In this document: positions 1-8,610 of the stretch, piece after piece | Layout: each line of letters starts with the position of its first letter | Numbering within the stretch: position 1 is the stretch's first letter | From: Rhizobium herbae | Lineage (GTDB): Bacteria > Pseudomonadota > Alphaproteobacteria > Rhizobiales > Rhizobiaceae | Length of the DNA stretch: 64,000 nucleotides | Reading direction: 5' to 3' | NCBI RefSeq assembly: GCF_017873135.1 | Contig: NZ_JAGGJV010000005.1 | Span: forward strand, 62,001-126,000 | Translations under genes and position numbers: made by a program | Notes under the pieces: generated by a model | What the model was told of the DNA's origin: nothing | What the model saw: only the letters and a program-made list of their open reading frames with translations | Databases searched by the model: none

Positions 1-4
1 AAAA

Positions 5-700
5 TCAGCCGCCGAAGATGGTGCGCAGGATGTCGACACCACGATCGTCGTAAGAGACATTGCCCTGCTTGTTGCCGGGGCCGATGACGATGACCTTGGT
101 GCCGATCGAGGCGCGCTCATAGAGGTGCTCGACATCCTGGTTCATCATGCGGATGCAGCCCGACGACATGTTGAGACCGATCGTCCAGGGCTGGTTGGTG
201 CCGTGGATACGGAATCCGGAATCGTTCCTGCCCTTGTAGAGATACAGCGCGCGGGCACCGAGCGGATTGTCGATGCCACCTTCCTGAAAGTCGGGAAGGA
301 TATGGCCCTTCTTGCGTTCGCGGGCGATCATCTCCTTCGGCGGCGTCCAGCCCGGCCACTCGGCCTTGCGCTGCACCTTGACGACGCCCGACCAGCCGAA
401 GCCTTCGCGGCCGACGCCGATGCCGTAGCGGGTCGCGCGGTTCGGACCCTCGATGTAATAGAGATACTTGTTGTTGGTATCGACGATGATGGTGCCGGGG
501 GCTTCGTCGGTCTGCAAACGTACCTTGGTACGCCAGAATTGTTTGGCCGGCTTCTTCTGCACGGCAACCAGCGTGACATCAGTTCCCGCATGAACGGTGG
601 CAGGCTCGCCCGGCATGAAAGCCGAGGCGCTCGACGCGCCAAACAGAACACTGGCCGCAAAACTCGCCGCGGCCAACGATTTCAACGCATATCTCATCAA
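5..700 (-). CDS. L,D-transpeptidase (YkuD family), first of a tandem pair
   Basis: Periplasmic L,D-transpeptidase of 231 residues. The family makes 3-3 peptidoglycan cross-links or attaches proteins to the wall through a catalytic cysteine. A Sec-type signal peptide (basic MMRYALK, hydrophobic core, ASA cleavage region) is followed from about residue 65 by a YkuD domain opening with GTIIVDTNNKYLYY. The active-site block is visible: IHGTNQPW, then SSGCIRM with the catalytic Cys. It lies just downstream of a paralogue on the same strand (864-1628) that shares the same blocks, so the pair looks like a tandem duplication. The gap of about 160 bp allows separate promoters. The family is certain; the precise role (3-3 cross-linking or outer-membrane protein tethering) is not visible. 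Confidence 0.93.
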   Translation of the reverse strand: MMRYALKSLAAASFAASVLFGASSASAFMPGEPATVHAGTDVTLVAVQKKPAKQFWRTKVRLQTDEAPGTIIVDTNNKYLYYIEGPNRATRYGIGVGREGFGWSGVVKVQRKAEWPGWTPPKEMIARERKKGHILPDFQEGGIDNPLGARALYLYKGRNDSGFRIHGTNQPWTIGLNMSSGCIRMMNQDVEHLYERASIGTKVIVIGPGNKQGNVSYDDRGVDILRTIFGG

Positions 701-863
701 CGGATTCCCTCTCCAGCCCTAAGCTGCGAAACGCTATTCAATATCGCGTTTTACGCAAGTCTAACGGGCCTTGGATAGAGAAAATGTGATCGAGATGGCT
801 GTATCGCCGGAACCCCTGTTGCTGAAAGGCCACGTTGCGGCCCTTCAGCGGGTAAGCGGCGGC

Positions 864-1628
864 TTAAATGACGATAACCTTGGTGCCGACGTTGACCCGT
901 TCATAAAGGTCGGTCACATCCTCGTTGCGCATGCGGATGCATCCCGACGAAACGGCATAGCCGATCGTCCAGGGGGCGTTGGTGCCGTGGATACGGTAGA
1001 GTGTCGAGCCGAGATACATGGCCCGTGCGCCGAGCGGATTGCCTTCGCCGCCTTCCATCGACGCCGGCAGGTAATGACCCTTCGCGGCTTCGCGGGCGAT
1101 CATTTCCGATGGCGGCGTCCAGGTCGGCCATTCCGCTTTCCGGGTGATCTTGTGGGCTCCCGCCCATTCGAAGCCCGGCTTGCCGACGCCGACGCCGTAG
1201 CGGCGGGCTTCGCCGTTGCCGGTCACCAGATAGAGGAAACGGCTGTTCGTATCGATGACGATCGTCCCCGGCTTTTCCTGGCTTTCATAGGCGACGGTCT
1301 GCGGCAGGAACTGTGGATCGATCTGGCGTTGCTGCGGCTTTTGCGCCCGCATCATCGACACCGGCTGTGCGACGGCAGCGCCGGAGCGCTGAACGCGGCG
1401 CTGGAACAGATATTGTTTTCGGGTGGCGGCCGGCTGCTGAACGGCTATAGCGCGCTGTTGGCGGTAGACGACAGGCTGGACGCTGCCGCCGAGTTGGGTG
1501 ACCCAGGGGGCGGTGAGGTCGGGGCTGATGATGATTGGCGGGCGGTTCTGGTAGCGGTCGCCCGCTTCCGCCAGGCTGGACAGGGCAACGAACACGGATG
1601 TGGCAAGGATCAGGGTTTTCTTCATCAT
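864..1628 (-). CDS. L,D-transpeptidase (YkuD family), second of a tandem pair
   Basis: Exported L,D-transpeptidase of 254 residues. The signal peptide (MMKKTLILATSVFVALSSLAEA) is followed by a basic, Gln/Arg-rich spacer of about 100 residues. The YkuD domain begins near GTIVIDTNSRFLYLV and ends with IHGTNAPW and SSGCIRM, which carries the nucleophilic Cys. The domain matches the neighbour at 5-700 almost block for block; the longer linker before the domain is the main difference. The linker could let the enzyme reach the wall or bind it by charge, but that is inference. The start is supported by its position directly before the signal peptide. Like its neighbour it could cross-link peptidoglycan or anchor outer-membrane proteins. 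Confidence 0.92.
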   Translation of the reverse strand: MMKKTLILATSVFVALSSLAEAGDRYQNRPPIIISPDLTAPWVTQLGGSVQPVVYRQQRAIAVQQPAATRKQYLFQRRVQRSGAAVAQPVSMMRAQKPQQRQIDPQFLPQTVAYESQEKPGTIVIDTNSRFLYLVTGNGEARRYGVGVGKPGFEWAGAHKITRKAEWPTWTPPSEMIAREAAKGHYLPASMEGGEGNPLGARAMYLGSTLYRIHGTNAPWTIGYAVSSGCIRMRNEDVTDLYERVNVGTKVIVI

Positions 1629-1878
1629 CGGACGGACTTACTACCTTTCGCCGGGATATCTCATAGCTTCGCCGTCCGCGGGGCGGGCGGATGACGGGTG
1701 CGATTTTGAACGCCAAAAGCTTGGCGGAATGGGGCGATGGTGGCACCAGGCAGCAACCGAATGGTAAACGCCGGTTCATTAAAGGTTGCGCGAACCGATA
1801 AAGCTTTGGGTAGGGTTATCGCCGGCTTTAGGACTATGGTTGGCAAATGGTAAAGCGAGAAAAATCGGGGAGAACCGT

Positions 1879-2508
1879 GTGACAGCAAAGGGTATCATCA
1901 CGGGCGGGGACGGCCTTGACCGCTGTGCCTGGCACGCCAATCTCGACGATTACCAGCGCTACCATGACGAGGAATGGGGCAAGCCGATGGCCGATGACAT
2001 CCGGCTGTTCGAAAAGATCTGCCTCGAAGGCTTCCAGTCCGGCCTGTCCTGGCTGACGATCCTGCGGAAACGCGAATCGTTCCGCGCCGCCTTTGCCGGG
2101 TTCGATTTCAACGTTGTCGCCACCTTCGGCGATGCCGATATCGAGCGTTGCCTTGCCGATACCGGCATCGTCCGCCATCGCGGCAAGATCGTCTCGACCA
2201 TCAACAATGCCAAAAGGGCGCAGGAACTGAAAGCCGAGTTCGGTTCGCTTGCCCGCTATTTCTGGAGCTTTGAGCCGGGCGGCAACGAGCGCCCGAAAAC
2301 CGTGACCTGGGAAGCGATCGCCGCCAATCCGACGACACCGACCTCGACGCTGATATCGAAGGACCTGAAGAAACGCGGCTGGACCTTCGTCGGCCCGACC
2401 ACCGTCTATGCCTTCATGCAGGCGATGGGGCTGGTCAACGACCACATCGAGGGCTGTTACTGCCGGGAAAGAAACGAAGACCTGCGCCGCGCGTTCGTGC
2501 GGCCTTGA
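1879..2508 (+). CDS. tag: DNA-3-methyladenine glycosylase I
   Basis: Base-excision repair enzyme that removes 3-methyladenine from alkylated DNA; 209 residues, the usual family length. Tag-family signatures are present: CAWHANLDDYQRYHDEEWG at the N-terminus, SWLTILRKRE in the middle and the C-terminal HIEGCYC. The Cys/His residues at both ends correspond to the family's zinc site. I chose the GTG start (VTAKGIIT) because GGGGAG lies a few bases upstream and conserved sequence begins shortly after. An upstream ATG at 1786 would add 31 residues with no family resemblance. The gene stands alone, with a convergent small membrane protein ending immediately downstream. Confidence 0.93.
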   Translation: MTAKGIITGGDGLDRCAWHANLDDYQRYHDEEWGKPMADDIRLFEKICLEGFQSGLSWLTILRKRESFRAAFAGFDFNVVATFGDADIERCLADTGIVRHRGKIVSTINNAKRAQELKAEFGSLARYFWSFEPGGNERPKTVTWEAIAANPTTPTSTLISKDLKKRGWTFVGPTTVYAFMQAMGLVNDHIEGCYCRERNEDLRRAFVRP

Positions 2509-2509
2509 T

Positions 2510-2722
2510 CTACTCTTCGCCCGGTATTCCATGCAGCCGCGTAACGGGCCGGTTGTTCATATAAAGAAGAACCACGCCGAAGATCACCAGCATCGCGCCG
2601 ATCACCAGCCATTCCCTGTTGTCGGACATCGCCATGCCGGGAATGATATTGGAGCCTTGCAGCATCCAGAGCCCGCCGAGCAAAATGATGACGATGCCTG
2701 CGATGTTCTTGAATATCTTCAT
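2510..2722 (-). CDS. small two-helix membrane protein
   Basis: Unrecognised 70-residue inner-membrane protein. Two hydrophobic segments are visible: IAGIVIILLGGLWMLQGSNI near the N-terminus and WLVIGAMLVIFGVVLLYM near the C-terminus, joined by a short polar loop (AMSDNREW). It resembles the small membrane proteins common in alphaproteobacteria. The start at MKIFKN is fixed by a strong GGAGG ribosome site 6-7 bases upstream; an in-frame upstream ATG lacks such a site. A good sigma-70-like promoter precedes it (separate entry). The stop lies just past the stop of tag, so the two genes are convergent. Its function is unknown. Confidence 0.8.
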   Translation of the reverse strand: MKIFKNIAGIVIILLGGLWMLQGSNIIPGMAMSDNREWLVIGAMLVIFGVVLLYMNNRPVTRLHGIPGEE

Positions 2723-2747
2723 GACGTCCTCCCACGCACTGACCGAA

Positions 2748-2776
2748 ATTATGTGCCCAAGGCGATCCCACGTCAA
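2748..2776 (-). promoter_or_regulatory. predicted sigma-70-type promoter of the small membrane protein gene
   Basis: On the minus strand TTGACG and CATAAT are separated by exactly 17 bases and lie about 25 bases upstream of the GGAGG site of the downstream gene. The spacing and both hexamers are close to the housekeeping consensus. Prediction only. Confidence 0.55.
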
Positions 2777-2847
2777 CGTCGGGTGACAGGGCCTGTCGGG
2801 CAAGCGCCGGAGACCAGCTCCGGCGCCGCTTTCATGTGGTCAGGGGA

Positions 2848-3231
2848 TCAGCCGCCGTTCCTGGCGAGCCAGTCCTTCATTGTCGCGATCTCCGCTTCCT
2901 GGGCGGAGATGATGCCCTCGGCGAGTGCGCGAAGTTCGGCATCCTTGCCGTATTCAAGCTCGATCTTCGCCATGTCGATCGCCCCTTGATGGTGGGCGAT
3001 CATGCCGCGCACGAAATCGGCGTCGGCATTGCCGGTAAAGGCGATGTCCATGCCCTCGTGCATCTTTGCGTTGGCCTCGGCAAAGGCCTTGCTGGAAGGC
3101 CCCGTATCGCCCTTCGGCTGTGCCCCCATCGATCCGTGGTCCATCTTGCTGTGGTCCATTTCCTGGGCGGCAAGGGGGGACGTGAAGGCAAAGGCCAGCG
3201 TTGTCGCAGCCATGATCATTCTCAGAGACAT
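2848..3231 (-). CDS. DUF305 family exported protein
   Basis: Exported 127-residue protein with a signal peptide (MSLRMIMAATTLAFAFTSPLAAQ), a Met/His-rich stretch (MDHSKMDHGSM) and a DUF305 core. The core shows the family hallmark MIAHHQGAIDMAK and an EAEIATMKDWL C-terminal helix. DUF305 proteins are ferritin-like four-helix proteins often linked to copper; the Met/His motifs here fit metal binding. The start was chosen at the signal peptide, with AGAGAG upstream, rather than at a far upstream ATG that would add 82 unrelated residues. It lies 53 bp downstream of the His/Cys-rich gene at 3285 on the same strand, so the two may form one metal-related operon. Confidence 0.85.
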   Translation of the reverse strand: MSLRMIMAATTLAFAFTSPLAAQEMDHSKMDHGSMGAQPKGDTGPSSKAFAEANAKMHEGMDIAFTGNADADFVRGMIAHHQGAIDMAKIELEYGKDAELRALAEGIISAQEAEIATMKDWLARNGG

Positions 3232-3284
3232 CGTGTGCTCTCTTTCGTTTCTATAGTCGCAATCTGCAGGCTTTGGGCCAGCGT

Positions 3285-3662
3285 TCAGGAAAACGAGAGA
3301 GACGTCTTGGGGGGCGGGAAACGCGGTTTCAGCGCCGTCGCCCGCATCGCCTTCTGCGGCAAGGGATGGACGGTACCCGCGGGAAGCTCGATCCGGTCGA
3401 GGCCGTGAGCATCGAGAACGACCGCGAAACAGGCGGCACAGAGCAGCGGGTGTACCGCCTTTGGATGGTCGTTGCACGGTTTTGCCGCAGTGCAGGGATG
3501 ATGATTATCCTGGCCGACGCCGGCCGCCATGGCGTGGCCGGCTGCCATGCCCGCATGATGCACCGCCGCCGTGCCGCCCAGATCCTGCATCTGGGCGAGC
3601 GCGGCCGTCCAGCCGCTGATCAGCGCGCAGAAGACGGCAAGGGTGAGGATGGCGATGCGCAT
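3285..3662 (-). CDS. small His/Cys-rich exported or membrane protein, probable metal handling
   Basis: Protein of 125 residues with an N-terminal hydrophobic helix (MRIAILTLAVFCALISGW) followed by a His-rich region and a cluster NHHPC-CNDHP-HPLLCAACFAV. The pattern resembles small DUF2946-like, CxxC-bearing proteins near copper genes, but I do not assign a family firmly. It precedes the DUF305 gene on the same strand, so a shared metal-homeostasis role is likely by context. The start at MRIAIL is preferred over an upstream ATG because the hydrophobic segment follows directly. The mature region binding copper or a similar soft metal is inference from the His/Cys content. Confidence 0.65.
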   Translation of the reverse strand: MRIAILTLAVFCALISGWTAALAQMQDLGGTAAVHHAGMAAGHAMAAGVGQDNHHPCTAAKPCNDHPKAVHPLLCAACFAVVLDAHGLDRIELPAGTVHPLPQKAMRATALKPRFPPPKTSLSFS

Positions 3663-3760
3663 GACCCGAAGATAGGGGCTGCGGGCATGGAAGAAAAGGT
3701 GGCGGCGCAGTGTTTTTATCGGCGGGTGAGGTTGCAACCATCCTGCCGCGGAAGGCGCCT

Positions 3761-4177
3761 TCAACGCTCCGGTGCGGAAAAGGCAAAGACACCCCGCATC
3801 CGGCCGGCCGCGGTTGCCGTGTCGATCGTCGATGTGCCGATGCAATAGAGCGGCCCGGCGGAACCGTCCTCGTGAACGATGGTCGTGCAGTAGTAGAAGG
3901 ACGATGCCGCGGCCGTTGCTTCTTCCAGGATGTTCAGCACGACCTTGCGATGGTCATCCTCGTATCCCCGGATGATATCCAGCAGCCCGCAGGGGCTTTG
4001 TTCGAGCGCATGAATGCGCCGCGCCGTCTCGCCGATCGAGAAGATGCCGGTGGAAAGATCGCAGTGCCAGCCTTCGACGACGTAGTCATGCTCCGTCAAT
4101 TCCGCGATCCATTCCTCGTGGGCACGCGCGTCTTCGGGCAGGATGGTACCGAAGCCGGGTTTCACGAATCTGAGCAT
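3761..4177 (-). CDS. stand-alone PAS-like protein, paralogue of the one at 12091-12540
   Basis: A 138-residue cytosolic protein with no attached output domain. Residues of about 33-130 share an ordered series of blocks with the protein at 12091: EGWHCDLSTGIFSIGETA, CGLLDIIRGYEDDHRKVV, ASSFYYCTTIV and LYCIGTSTI. The layout (short N-terminal strand pair, helices, central long helix, two strands at the end) looks like a single PAS fold. No kinase, GGDEF or HTH motif follows. It is divergent from the XRE regulator at 4461, with about 280 bp between them, which suggests linked control. The ligand and partner are unknown, and the PAS call is by pattern only. Confidence 0.7.
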   Translation of the reverse strand: MLRFVKPGFGTILPEDARAHEEWIAELTEHDYVVEGWHCDLSTGIFSIGETARRIHALEQSPCGLLDIIRGYEDDHRKVVLNILEEATAAASSFYYCTTIVHEDGSAGPLYCIGTSTIDTATAAGRMRGVFAFSAPER

Positions 4178-4460
4178 GCTCTGTTGCTTTCAATGTCCGC
4201 TCGCGCCGCGGTCGTTTCAAGTCTGAGACACTTTCTCGTGCTCGTTCCGCGCCTTGGTGAAAAAGCGCTTTACCAGCAGCCTGAAAAGCGTTGATCTATG
4301 TTTCGTCGCGGCGTTGCAGTCAGCAGAAGTTGGTCCCCATGGTTTCAAGAAATAGTCGACAAACGCCGGTTCCGAAACGGCTGCAATTGATCATTGACTC
4401 TTCTCTTGGTGTATTAATTTTCATAAATACAACCAATGGCTTCATAAAAAGACTGTCCGA

Positions 4461-5084
4461 ATGAACCTGATCCTGAGCGAGTTGATCCGGCAATTGCGGG
4501 GCTACCGGTTGAAGGCCGGGCTGACCCAGGGAGACATTGCCTGGAAACTCGGTTTCTCGCTTCCCACGGTCTCGCGCTGGGAACGCGGAATCGCCACGCC
4601 CGACCTGCGCGCCATCGGCGCCATCGTCGATTTCCTGCGCCGCGCCGACGCGCATGCGGAAAAGGTTCTGCTTCGGTCGATCCTCACCGCCAAGGACAGC
4701 CGCAATCTCTGGGAGGGTGAAGATATCCGCTATCTTGCGGGTTCGCGGCAGGAATTCGTCGAAACACCGCTGATGCGGACGATGGTGGGAAAGGGCATCC
4801 GCCGCTACATGACCGGGCTCTACCACGATTTCATCGAGGATGCGGCGATCGTGTCGAGCCTGAAGGCGGGCGATCTCGCCAGTATCGACTTCTACGGCGG
4901 CGCCTCGATGACGGTGACATCCATTCCGCAGGGTTTCGTCCAGTTGAAGCGGATGAGCTTCCAGTCGGAGTTGAAGGGCGTCATCCGCGGCGCCACCCAT
5001 TCGATCCTCATCCCGCAGGCCGAGGCGCCGATGGCGGAAGGCGCGGTCATCCATAACTGGGACACGCTGGCGCGGCCGCTTTAG
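4461..5084 (+). CDS. XRE-family transcriptional regulator
   Basis: A 207-residue regulator. The N-terminal helix-turn-helix is clear: LIRQLRGYRLKAGLTQGDIA, LGFSLPTVSRWERG, then TPDLRAIGAIVDFL. The remaining 130 residues form an unrecognised C-terminal domain (GIRRYMTGLYHDF, DFYGGASMTVTSIP, IRGATHSILIPQ) that may be a sensor or oligomerisation module. The gene is transcribed away from the lone PAS-like gene at 3761-4177, and the AT-rich gap of about 280 bp between them is the obvious place for its operator. The start MNLILSEL lies directly before the HTH. Its targets and ligand are unknown. Confidence 0.85.
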   Translation: MNLILSELIRQLRGYRLKAGLTQGDIAWKLGFSLPTVSRWERGIATPDLRAIGAIVDFLRRADAHAEKVLLRSILTAKDSRNLWEGEDIRYLAGSRQEFVETPLMRTMVGKGIRRYMTGLYHDFIEDAAIVSSLKAGDLASIDFYGGASMTVTSIPQGFVQLKRMSFQSELKGVIRGATHSILIPQAEAPMAEGAVIHNWDTLARPL

Positions 5085-5195
5085 GCCGTGCCGATCGAGG
5101 CAAAGACTTGCCGCCTTGGCCTTGATCGGATAGGGAAAGCGCCAATTCCCATGACCGATCCACGTTGACCGATCGACGCTGAAAGTGCGGATGCC

Positions 5196-6887
5196 ATGAA
5201 CGACAAAAAGAAGAAGCCACAGAAGCTCAGAGCCCGCCTGCCGCGCGGCTTCGTCGACCGCGCTGCCGCCGATATCCGCGCCGTCGACGAGATGACGGCG
5301 AAGATCCGCGAAGTCTACGAGCGCTACGGCTTCGACCCCGTCGAAACGCCGCTGTTCGAATATACCGACGCGCTCGGCAAGTTCCTGCCCGACAGCGACC
5401 GCCCGAACGAAGGCGTCTTCTCGCTGCAGGACGACGACGAGCAGTGGATGAGCGCGCGCTACGATCTCACCGCGCCGCTTGCCCGCCATGTCGCCGAGAA
5501 TTTCAACGACATCCAGCTGCCCTACCGCACCTACCGCGCCGGCTATGTCTTCCGCAACGAAAAGCCAGGCCCCGGCCGCTTCCGCCAGTTCATGCAGTTC
5601 GACGCCGACACGGTCGGCGCCGCCGGCGTCCAGGCGGATGCCGAAATGTGCATGATGATGGCCGACACGATGGAGGCGCTGGGGATTAAGCGCGGCGACT
5701 ATGTCATCCGGGTGAACAACCGCAAAGTTCTGGATGGTGTGCTTGAGGCGATCGGGCTTGGCGGCGACGAGAATGCTGGTGCACGGCTGAATGTGCTCAG
5801 GGCGATCGACAAGCTCGACAAGTTTGGCGTGGAAGGGGTGAAACTGCTACTTGGCCCTGGCCGCAAGGACGAGAGCGGCGATTTCACCAAGGGCGCGGGG
5901 CTGAATGAAGAGCAGATCGCACCGTTGCTGGAGTTCGCAAACTTCAAAGAGACTGTAGCGGGTGTCCGGTATAGCAATGCGCTTGACGATAAGGTCAGCT
6001 ACCCACTTCCATTTCGTGATGCGCCCGACACTTGGGCAGATCATGTGAATCTGCCTGCAGATTGGCGGGCCAAAGCCGCTTCTCTCACAGGACTGATCAA
6101 GCCCCCCGCAGCAAGCAATGATACTTGGAATTTGGACAACCTGAGTATCTTTGCGCTGATATTCAAAGCGAACGAAAAGATCATCGAAGGTCTCAACGAA
6201 CTTGCACAGATCGCCATACTTGCCCATGCTGCTGGCTATGGTGAAGACAGGATTGTCATCGACCCCTCCGTCGTCCGTGGCCTCGAATACTACACGGGCC
6301 CTGTCTTCGAAGCCGAGCTCCAGTTCGCTGTCACCAATGAAAAAGGCGAAAAGGTTGTCTTCGGCTCGGTCGGCGGCGGTGGCCGCTACGATGGCCTCGT
6401 GTCGCGCTTCATGGGCCAGCCGGTGCCGGCGACGGGCTTCTCCATCGGCGTCTCGCGCCTGATGACGGCGCTGAAGAACCTCGGCAAGCTCGGCATGGAA
6501 GAGGTGATCGCCCCGGTGGTCGTCTGCGTCATGGACCGCGACACGGAAAGCCTCGGCAAGTACCAGCAGTTCACGCAAACGCTCCGCCATGCCGGCATCC
6601 GCGCCGAAATGTACCAGGGCAACAAGAAGAACTTTGGCGACCAGCTGAAATATGCCGACCGCCGCGGCTCGCCGCTCGCCATCATCCAGGGCGGCGACGA
6701 ACGCGCTGAAGGTCTCGTGCAGATCAAGGATTTGATCGAGGGCAAGCGCCTGTCGGGCGAGATCGAGGATAACACGGCCTGGCGCGAAGCCCGCGTCGCG
6801 CAGGTCTCGGTCCCGGAAGCCGACCTCGTCGCCAAGGTCCGCGAGATGCTGGCGGCGCAGGCGGACGATCGGGCGCGCGGCGATTAA
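5196..6887 (+). CDS. hisS: histidyl-tRNA synthetase with an unusual long central block
   Basis: Class II synthetase charging tRNA-His, 563 residues. From memory rhizobial HisRS is nearer 500, so about 60 extra residues are present. Motif 1 region, motif 2 ([19 protein letters not shown] with [10 protein letters not shown]), the HisRS signature [15 protein letters not shown] and the GGGRYDGL motif 3 region are all intact, as is the C-terminal anticodon-binding domain. Residues of about 164-350 differ from the expected alphaproteobacterial middle and are coded with lower GC and rarer codons (see findings). No frameshift or stop is visible, so the protein should be functional. It heads a his cluster with hisZ and hisG, from which it is separated by a palindromic repeat and a VOC gene. 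Confidence 0.95.
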   Translation: MNDKKKKPQKLRARLPRGFVDRAAADIRAVDEMTAKIREVYERYGFDPVETPLFEYTDALGKFLPDSDRPNEGVFSLQDDDEQWMSARYDLTAPLARHVAENFNDIQLPYRTYRAGYVFRNEKPGPGRFRQFMQFDADTVGAAGVQADAEMCMMMADTMEALGIKRGDYVIRVNNRKVLDGVLEAIGLGGDENAGARLNVLRAIDKLDKFGVEGVKLLLGPGRKDESGDFTKGAGLNEEQIAPLLEFANFKETVAGVRYSNALDDKVSYPLPFRDAPDTWADHVNLPADWRAKAASLTGLIKPPAASNDTWNLDNLSIFALIFKANEKIIEGLNELAQIAILAHAAGYGEDRIVIDPSVVRGLEYYTGPVFEAELQFAVTNEKGEKVVFGSVGGGGRYDGLVSRFMGQPVPATGFSIGVSRLMTALKNLGKLGMEEVIAPVVVCVMDRDTESLGKYQQFTQTLRHAGIRAEMYQGNKKNFGDQLKYADRRGSPLAIIQGGDERAEGLVQIKDLIEGKRLSGEIEDNTAWREARVAQVSVPEADLVAKVREMLAAQADDRARGD

Positions 6888-6910
6888 GGACTGAGGATGA
6901 GGATCGTTTA

Positions 6911-7052
6911 CCCCCCTCTGTCACTTCGTGACATCTCCTCCTCAAGGGGGGCGATTACCATATCCAGTCGAGGCCACCTCACGAATAGGGCACGGAGCCA
7001 GCGGCCGATCTCCCCCCTTGAGGGGGAGATGTCACGGAGTGACAGAGGGGGG
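6911..7052. repeat. RIME-like palindromic intergenic repeat
   Basis: A 142-bp element. The left arm (6911-6937, CCCCCCTCTGTCAC then GTGACATCTC) is repeated as an inverted copy at 7026-7052 with a single mismatch. Inner arms of the CTCAAGGGGG/CCCCTTGAG type flank a variable centre. It is the same family as 19961-20088. The architecture matches the Rhizobium-specific intergenic mosaic elements (RIME) described in rhizobia. It lies between hisS and the VOC gene and ends about 30 bp before the latter's start. Confidence 0.85.
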
Positions 7053-7081
7053 TGCGAAGCCTCCGCGCAAACAGATCGCCC

Positions 7082-7453
7082 ATGGTAACGCTCCTGTCCA
7101 TCCATCATGTCCAGCTCGCCATGCCGGCAGGCGGCGAAGATCAGGCCCGGGCCTTTTATTCCGGTCTGCTGGGGATCCCCGAGCGGATCAAACCCGACAA
7201 TCTCGCCAGTCGCGGCGGCTGCTGGTTCGAGGCCGGCGCACTGAAGGTGCATCTGGGCGTCGAGCCGGATTTTCGTCCTGCGCTGAAGGCTCATCCGGCC
7301 TTTCTGGTCGATGATGTCGCGTCCCTTGCGAAAAACCTGAAGGCGGCAGGCTGCCGGGTTGTTGAAGATGAGCCGCTTCAGGGATATGAGCGGGTCTACG
7401 TTTTTGATCCGTTCGGCAACCGTATCGAACTGATCCAGATTTTGGCGCCTTGA
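7082..7453 (+). CDS. VOC (glyoxalase/bleomycin-resistance/dioxygenase-fold) family protein
   Basis: A 123-residue single VOC domain. The start SIHHVQLAMP has the usual first metal-ligand His. ARAFYSGLLGI follows, then WFEAGALKVHLGVE, HPAFLVDDV, and the end RVYVFDPFGNRIELIQ, which carries the family's typical D-P-F-G-N-R-I-E motif with the Glu ligand. The substrate cannot be told from sequence; glyoxalase-like or small-molecule resistance roles are possible. It sits between the palindromic repeat and hisZ and ends 17 bp before the hisZ start. The ribosome site is weak because the repeat lies directly upstream. Confidence 0.88.
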   Translation: MVTLLSIHHVQLAMPAGGEDQARAFYSGLLGIPERIKPDNLASRGGCWFEAGALKVHLGVEPDFRPALKAHPAFLVDDVASLAKNLKAAGCRVVEDEPLQGYERVYVFDPFGNRIELIQILAP

Positions 7454-7470
7454 AGGAAAACTGCCGGTTC

Positions 7471-8610
7471 ATGCCCCTGATCAACCTCCCAGCCTTTGCC
7501 GCCGATCTGCTGGCCGATTTCGAGCGGCTGGGAACGCTGCGCGTCGATACGCCGGTGATCCAGCCGGCCGAGCCGTTTCTCGACATGGCCGGCGAAGACC
7601 TGCGCCGCCGCATCTTCATGACCGAGAGCGAGACGGGCAAGAGCCTCTGCCTGCGCCCGGAATTCACCATCCCCGTCTGCCTGCGCCATATCGAGACCGC
7701 CACCGGCACGCCGCAGCGCTATTCCTATCTCGGTGAAATCTTCCGCCAGCGTCGTGAAGGCGCCAACGAATTCTATCAGGCCGGCATCGAGGATCTTGGC
7801 GAAACCGATGTGGCGAGCGCCGACGCCCGCGCCATCGGCGATGCCATCGCCATCCTTTCCGCTCGCCTGCCGGGCAGGAAGCTCAATGTGACGCTCGGCG
7901 ATCAATCGGTGTTCGAAGCCGTCGTTGCCGCCTGCGGCCTGCCCGCCGGCTGGCAGAAGCGCCTGATCCATGCCTTCGGCAATTCCGCCCAGATCGACGC
8001 CCTGCTGACGCGGCTGTCGAGCCCGCAGCCGGTAACCGGGCTCAGCGTCGAGATCGAGGCTCTGCTCTCCTCCGGCGACGACGCGACGCTGATCGCCCAT
8101 CTCGACGAAACCATGGAGGCGACCGGCTATTCCACCAATGCCAGCCGCAGCCCGAAGGAAATCGCCGAACGGCTGAAAGAAAAGCGGGCGCTCGAAAAGA
8201 CCGCGCTCGATGGCCGCACGCTCGGCGTTTTGCGTGAATTCCTGTCGTTGAACATTCCGCTTGCCGAAGCACCGGCGGCGCTGTTCGCCTTCGCGGAAAA
8301 ATCCGGTTTGACGCTCGATGGCGCCCTGTCGCGGTTTGATGCGCGCGTCGCAGCACTCGGCAATGCCGGCGTCGATGCGAAAGCGCTCACCTACCGCGCC
8401 GCCTTCGGCCGTCCGCTTGATTATTACACCGGCCTCGTCTTCGAGATCGTCATCGAAGGCTCTTCGGCGGTTCTCGCCGGTGGCGGCCGCTTCGACCGGC
8501 TGATGACGCTGCTTGGCGCGAAAGAGCGCATCCCAGCCGTCGGCTTCGCGCTCTGGCTCGACCGGATGGAACAGGCGCTGGCCCAACCAAAAGGGGAGGC
8601 GGCCCAATGA
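7471..8610 (+). CDS. hisZ: ATP phosphoribosyltransferase regulatory subunit
   Basis: HisZ, a catalytically dead HisRS paralogue that forms a complex with short-form HisG and confers histidine feedback control on the first step of histidine synthesis. Of its 379 residues, the class II core is visible: [73 protein letters not shown] and GGGRFDRL. The anticodon-binding domain of HisRS is absent, as expected. I preferred the ATG giving MPLINLPAF over a TTG 21 bp upstream. Its stop overlaps the hisG start by 4 bases, so the two subunits are translationally coupled. Confidence 0.95.
   Translation: MPLINLPAFAADLLADFERLGTLRVDTPVIQPAEPFLDMAGEDLRRRIFMTESETGKSLCLRPEFTIPVCLRHIETATGTPQRYSYLGEIFRQRREGANEFYQAGIEDLGETDVASADARAIGDAIAILSARLPGRKLNVTLGDQSVFEAVVAACGLPAGWQKRLIHAFGNSAQIDALLTRLSSPQPVTGLSVEIEALLSSGDDATLIAHLDETMEATGYSTNASRSPKEIAERLKEKRALEKTALDGRTLGVLREFLSLNIPLAEAPAALFAFAEKSGLTLDGALSRFDARVAALGNAGVDAKALTYRAAFGRPLDYYTGLVFEIVIEGSSAVLAGGGRFDRLMTLLGAKERIPAVGFALWLDRMEQALAQPKGEAAQ

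Noticed and set aside
4320..5489. 389-codon open frame antisense to the XRE gene and the start of hisS
   Set aside because: No motif; it overlaps two supported genes on the opposite strand.
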